Positions 62,812 through 64,000 of a stretch of 64,000 nt of DNA are shown one piece after another (positions within the stretch are counted from its first letter, which is position 1; each line of letters starts with the position of its first letter). The notes beneath the pieces were generated by a model, which did no database searches, was not told where the DNA came from, and was given only the letters and a program-made list of their open reading frames with translations. This DNA comes from Pseudomonadota bacterium (GTDB taxonomy: Bacteria; Myxococcota; Myxococcia; Myxococcales; Myxococcaceae), in assembly GCA_023426545.1 (NCBI GenBank), contig JAFAAN010000159.1, positions 12,170 through 76,169 of the forward strand. The letters run 5' to 3'. A program made the translations under genes and the position numbers.

Positions 62812-63534
62812 ATGAAGGGGGCCGCCACACTCACGCGCCCGGTTCCCAGGCGTGTGGCGGAGTTTCGCGAGGAATACCGTCGCGAGCAGGTGGGCCCCCG
62901 CTACTCCGGCCGGGCGCACCTCGCCTTCACGAGCCTGGGCTCCCTGGCGGTCATCGGCCTCACCCTCTCATGTGTCCATTCGGGACGGCCCCTGGAGTGG
63001 CTGACCCTGCCCGGGGTCTTCCTCCTGGGAAACGTCGTGGAGTTCCTGGGCCACCGGGGCCCCATGCACCACCGCCGGCCGGGCCTGGGACTGCTCTTCC
63101 AGCGCCACACGGAGCAGCACCACCGCTTCTTCACGCACGAGGCCCTGGCCTACGAGTCCTCCCGAGACGTGAAGATGGTGCTGTTTCCCCCAGTCCTGCT
63201 GCTCTTCTTCCTGGGAGCTATCGCCGCACCACTGGGCGCGCTGTGCTTCGCGCTCATCTCTCCAAACGTGGGCTGGCTCTTCGTCGCGGCGTCCGTCGGT
63301 TACTACCTGACCTACGAGTGGCTGCACTTCTGCCACCACCTGCCTCCCGAGCACCCCGTCGCCCGTCTCGCTGTGATGCAGCAGCTGCGGCGCCACCATG
63401 AGGCGCACCACGACCCCTCGAAGATGCAGCGATACAACTTCAACATCTCGTTCCCGCTGGCGGACTGGCTCTTTGGTACGTGCTGGAGGCCGGAAGGGCG
63501 GCGCAGCGCCGGGCGAAACGGCCTGCGCTCCTGA
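62812..63534 (+). CDS. Fatty acid hydroxylase/sterol desaturase superfamily membrane enzyme
   Basis: The 240-residue protein has helices at about 40-55, 62-82, 120-150 and 155-175 and the di-iron His clusters: HRGPMHHRRPG (about 82), HTEQHHRFF (about 98), HFCHHLPPEHP (about 172) and HHEAHHDPSKM (about 194). It should hydroxylate a lipid chain at the membrane. GAGG lies 9 bp before the ATG, 13 bp after the deformylase stop, so they share a transcript although no functional link is known. Confidence 0.92.
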   Translation: MKGAATLTRPVPRRVAEFREEYRREQVGPRYSGRAHLAFTSLGSLAVIGLTLSCVHSGRPLEWLTLPGVFLLGNVVEFLGHRGPMHHRRPGLGLLFQRHTEQHHRFFTHEALAYESSRDVKMVLFPPVLLLFFLGAIAAPLGALCFALISPNVGWLFVAASVGYYLTYEWLHFCHHLPPEHPVARLAVMQQLRRHHEAHHDPSKMQRYNFNISFPLADWLFGTCWRPEGRRSAGRNGLRS

Positions 63535-63784
63535 CGCCATGGCCCGTCTGGCGGGGAGCTGACCGCCAGCGAGCCGCGGAGTCTCCGAAGGGAAGTGCCG
63601 CACCGAACGGGCATTGCCGCCGAAGCAGCTGCAGCCGCCCCCGGAGGCGCCGCTGGCGTTTGCTGGGGCGCCGATCAAGATCCATTGACGTCCAGGAAGC
63701 GACGCGTTAGTAAGTGAACCCCTGCTCGCCGCCTCGGTGCCCGTCACCCAAGCGACGAACGGAAGAAAGGGTCGACGAAGTTTG
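63535..63784. other. Intergenic region before the tandem promoters
   Basis: About 250 bp without a supported gene. No clear hairpin with a T-tract was seen after the hydroxylase stop. It leads into the promoter-like units that follow. Confidence 0.4.
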
Positions 63785-63812
63785 TTGACCCAGAAGGCAG
63801 CGGTGGTAGAAG
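63785..63812 (+). promoter_or_regulatory. Promoter-like unit 1
   Basis: TTGACC (63785-63790), 16 bp, TAGAAG (63807-63812), followed by CCGCG and a GAAGCCCG phrase. The unit is preceded by GTCGACGAAG at 63771. The layout is repeated in unit 2. Confidence 0.6.
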
Positions 63813-63906
63813 CCGCGCCCTCGCAAAGAAGCCCGCGCACTGGCGCGGAAGGTACTTCGAGTGGGGTAGTTGAAAAAAAACGGAATATGGCAGTCAACGC
63901 AGCGAG

Positions 63907-63934
63907 TTGACAGGAGACGCGGTGGTGGTAGAAG
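63907..63934 (+). promoter_or_regulatory. Promoter-like unit 2
   Basis: TTGACA (63907-63912), 16 bp, TAGAAG (63929-63934), again followed by CCGCG and GAAGCCCG and preceded by GTCAACGCAG (63893). An A-tract (tgaaaaaaaa, about 63871-63880) upstream resembles an UP element. A third copy seems to begin at 63989 (GTCAACGAAGCAG) and is cut by the edge. Confidence 0.65.
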
Positions 63935-64000
63935 CCGCGGCCCCGACGAGGAAGCCCGAGAGGTAGGCGGGCAACGGAGTCGAGGGAGTCAACGAAGCAG

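Overview
The window is high-GC DNA (roughly 68-70% by eye, with nearly every third codon position G or C). It reads as a myxobacterial chromosome, most likely Myxococcus or a close relative. The evidence is two members of the myxobacterial DUF2378/TIGR02265 paralogue family, several Ser/Thr kinases and multi-sensor histidine kinases, an EpsZ/ExoE-type sugar phosphotransferase, a LysM-chitinase, and many long lineage-specific hypothetical proteins. No insertion sequence, prophage, CRISPR array, tRNA or rRNA gene was recognised.

Layout. (1) 1-5057: the start of a polysaccharide-initiating glycosyl-phosphotransferase, then a molybdenum-cofactor block (moeA, a MobB-FdhD fusion, and divergent mobA). 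(2) 5068-13655: a JAMM/JAB-like lipoprotein with a small partner, a DUF3817 membrane protein, DUF2378, a soluble sugar dehydrogenase, an outer-membrane barrel, a GH15 glucanohydrolase, proline dehydrogenase and a frameshifted gene. (3) 13838-25773: hemerythrin, an AT-hook/zinc-motif protein, tryptophan 2,3-dioxygenase, an RMD1-like protein, a four-GAF histidine kinase, an OmpA-type lipoprotein, a MshEN-REC-class III cyclase fusion, a pseudopilin, a triple Usp protein and a degenerate sigma54-activator domain. (4) 25901-32791: an 84-bp tandem repeat, small basic proteins, SCO1, LysM-GH19, and a large cytoplasmic or effector-like protein. (5) 33232-35531: a compact redox operon made of a four-helix, four-His b561-like membrane protein, YceI, and a Tat-exported protein with two Rieske centres. 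(6) 35608-46782: a CBS-pair protein, a deoxyhypusine-synthase-like enzyme, tandem zinc-ribbon membrane proteins, a pseudokinase/kinase pair that shares a 15-bp palindrome next to an XRE regulator, and a PAS histidine kinase. (7) 47036-54969: truB, an inverted-repeat-rich spacer, transketolase, a MoxR/vWA pair, the second AT-hook/zinc protein, and a protein ending in an SSB-like acidic tip. (8) 55458-63534: a KAS III-like enzyme overlapping a DUF2378 gene, a metallophosphoesterase-like protein that has lost its metal ligands, SnoaL-like and BNR-like genes (the latter frameshifted), peptide deformylase and a fatty acid hydroxylase. (9) The last 230 bp hold two near-identical promoter-like units and the start of a third. 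This is what one expects just upstream of an rRNA or other very strongly transcribed operon.

The strongest candidates for undescribed biology are the b561-YceI-double-Rieske operon, the MshEN-REC-cyclase, the palindrome-linked kinase/pseudokinase/XRE module, the SSB-tipped protein, and the ligand-less metallophosphoesterase. All functional assignments come from motif reading alone; no database search was run.
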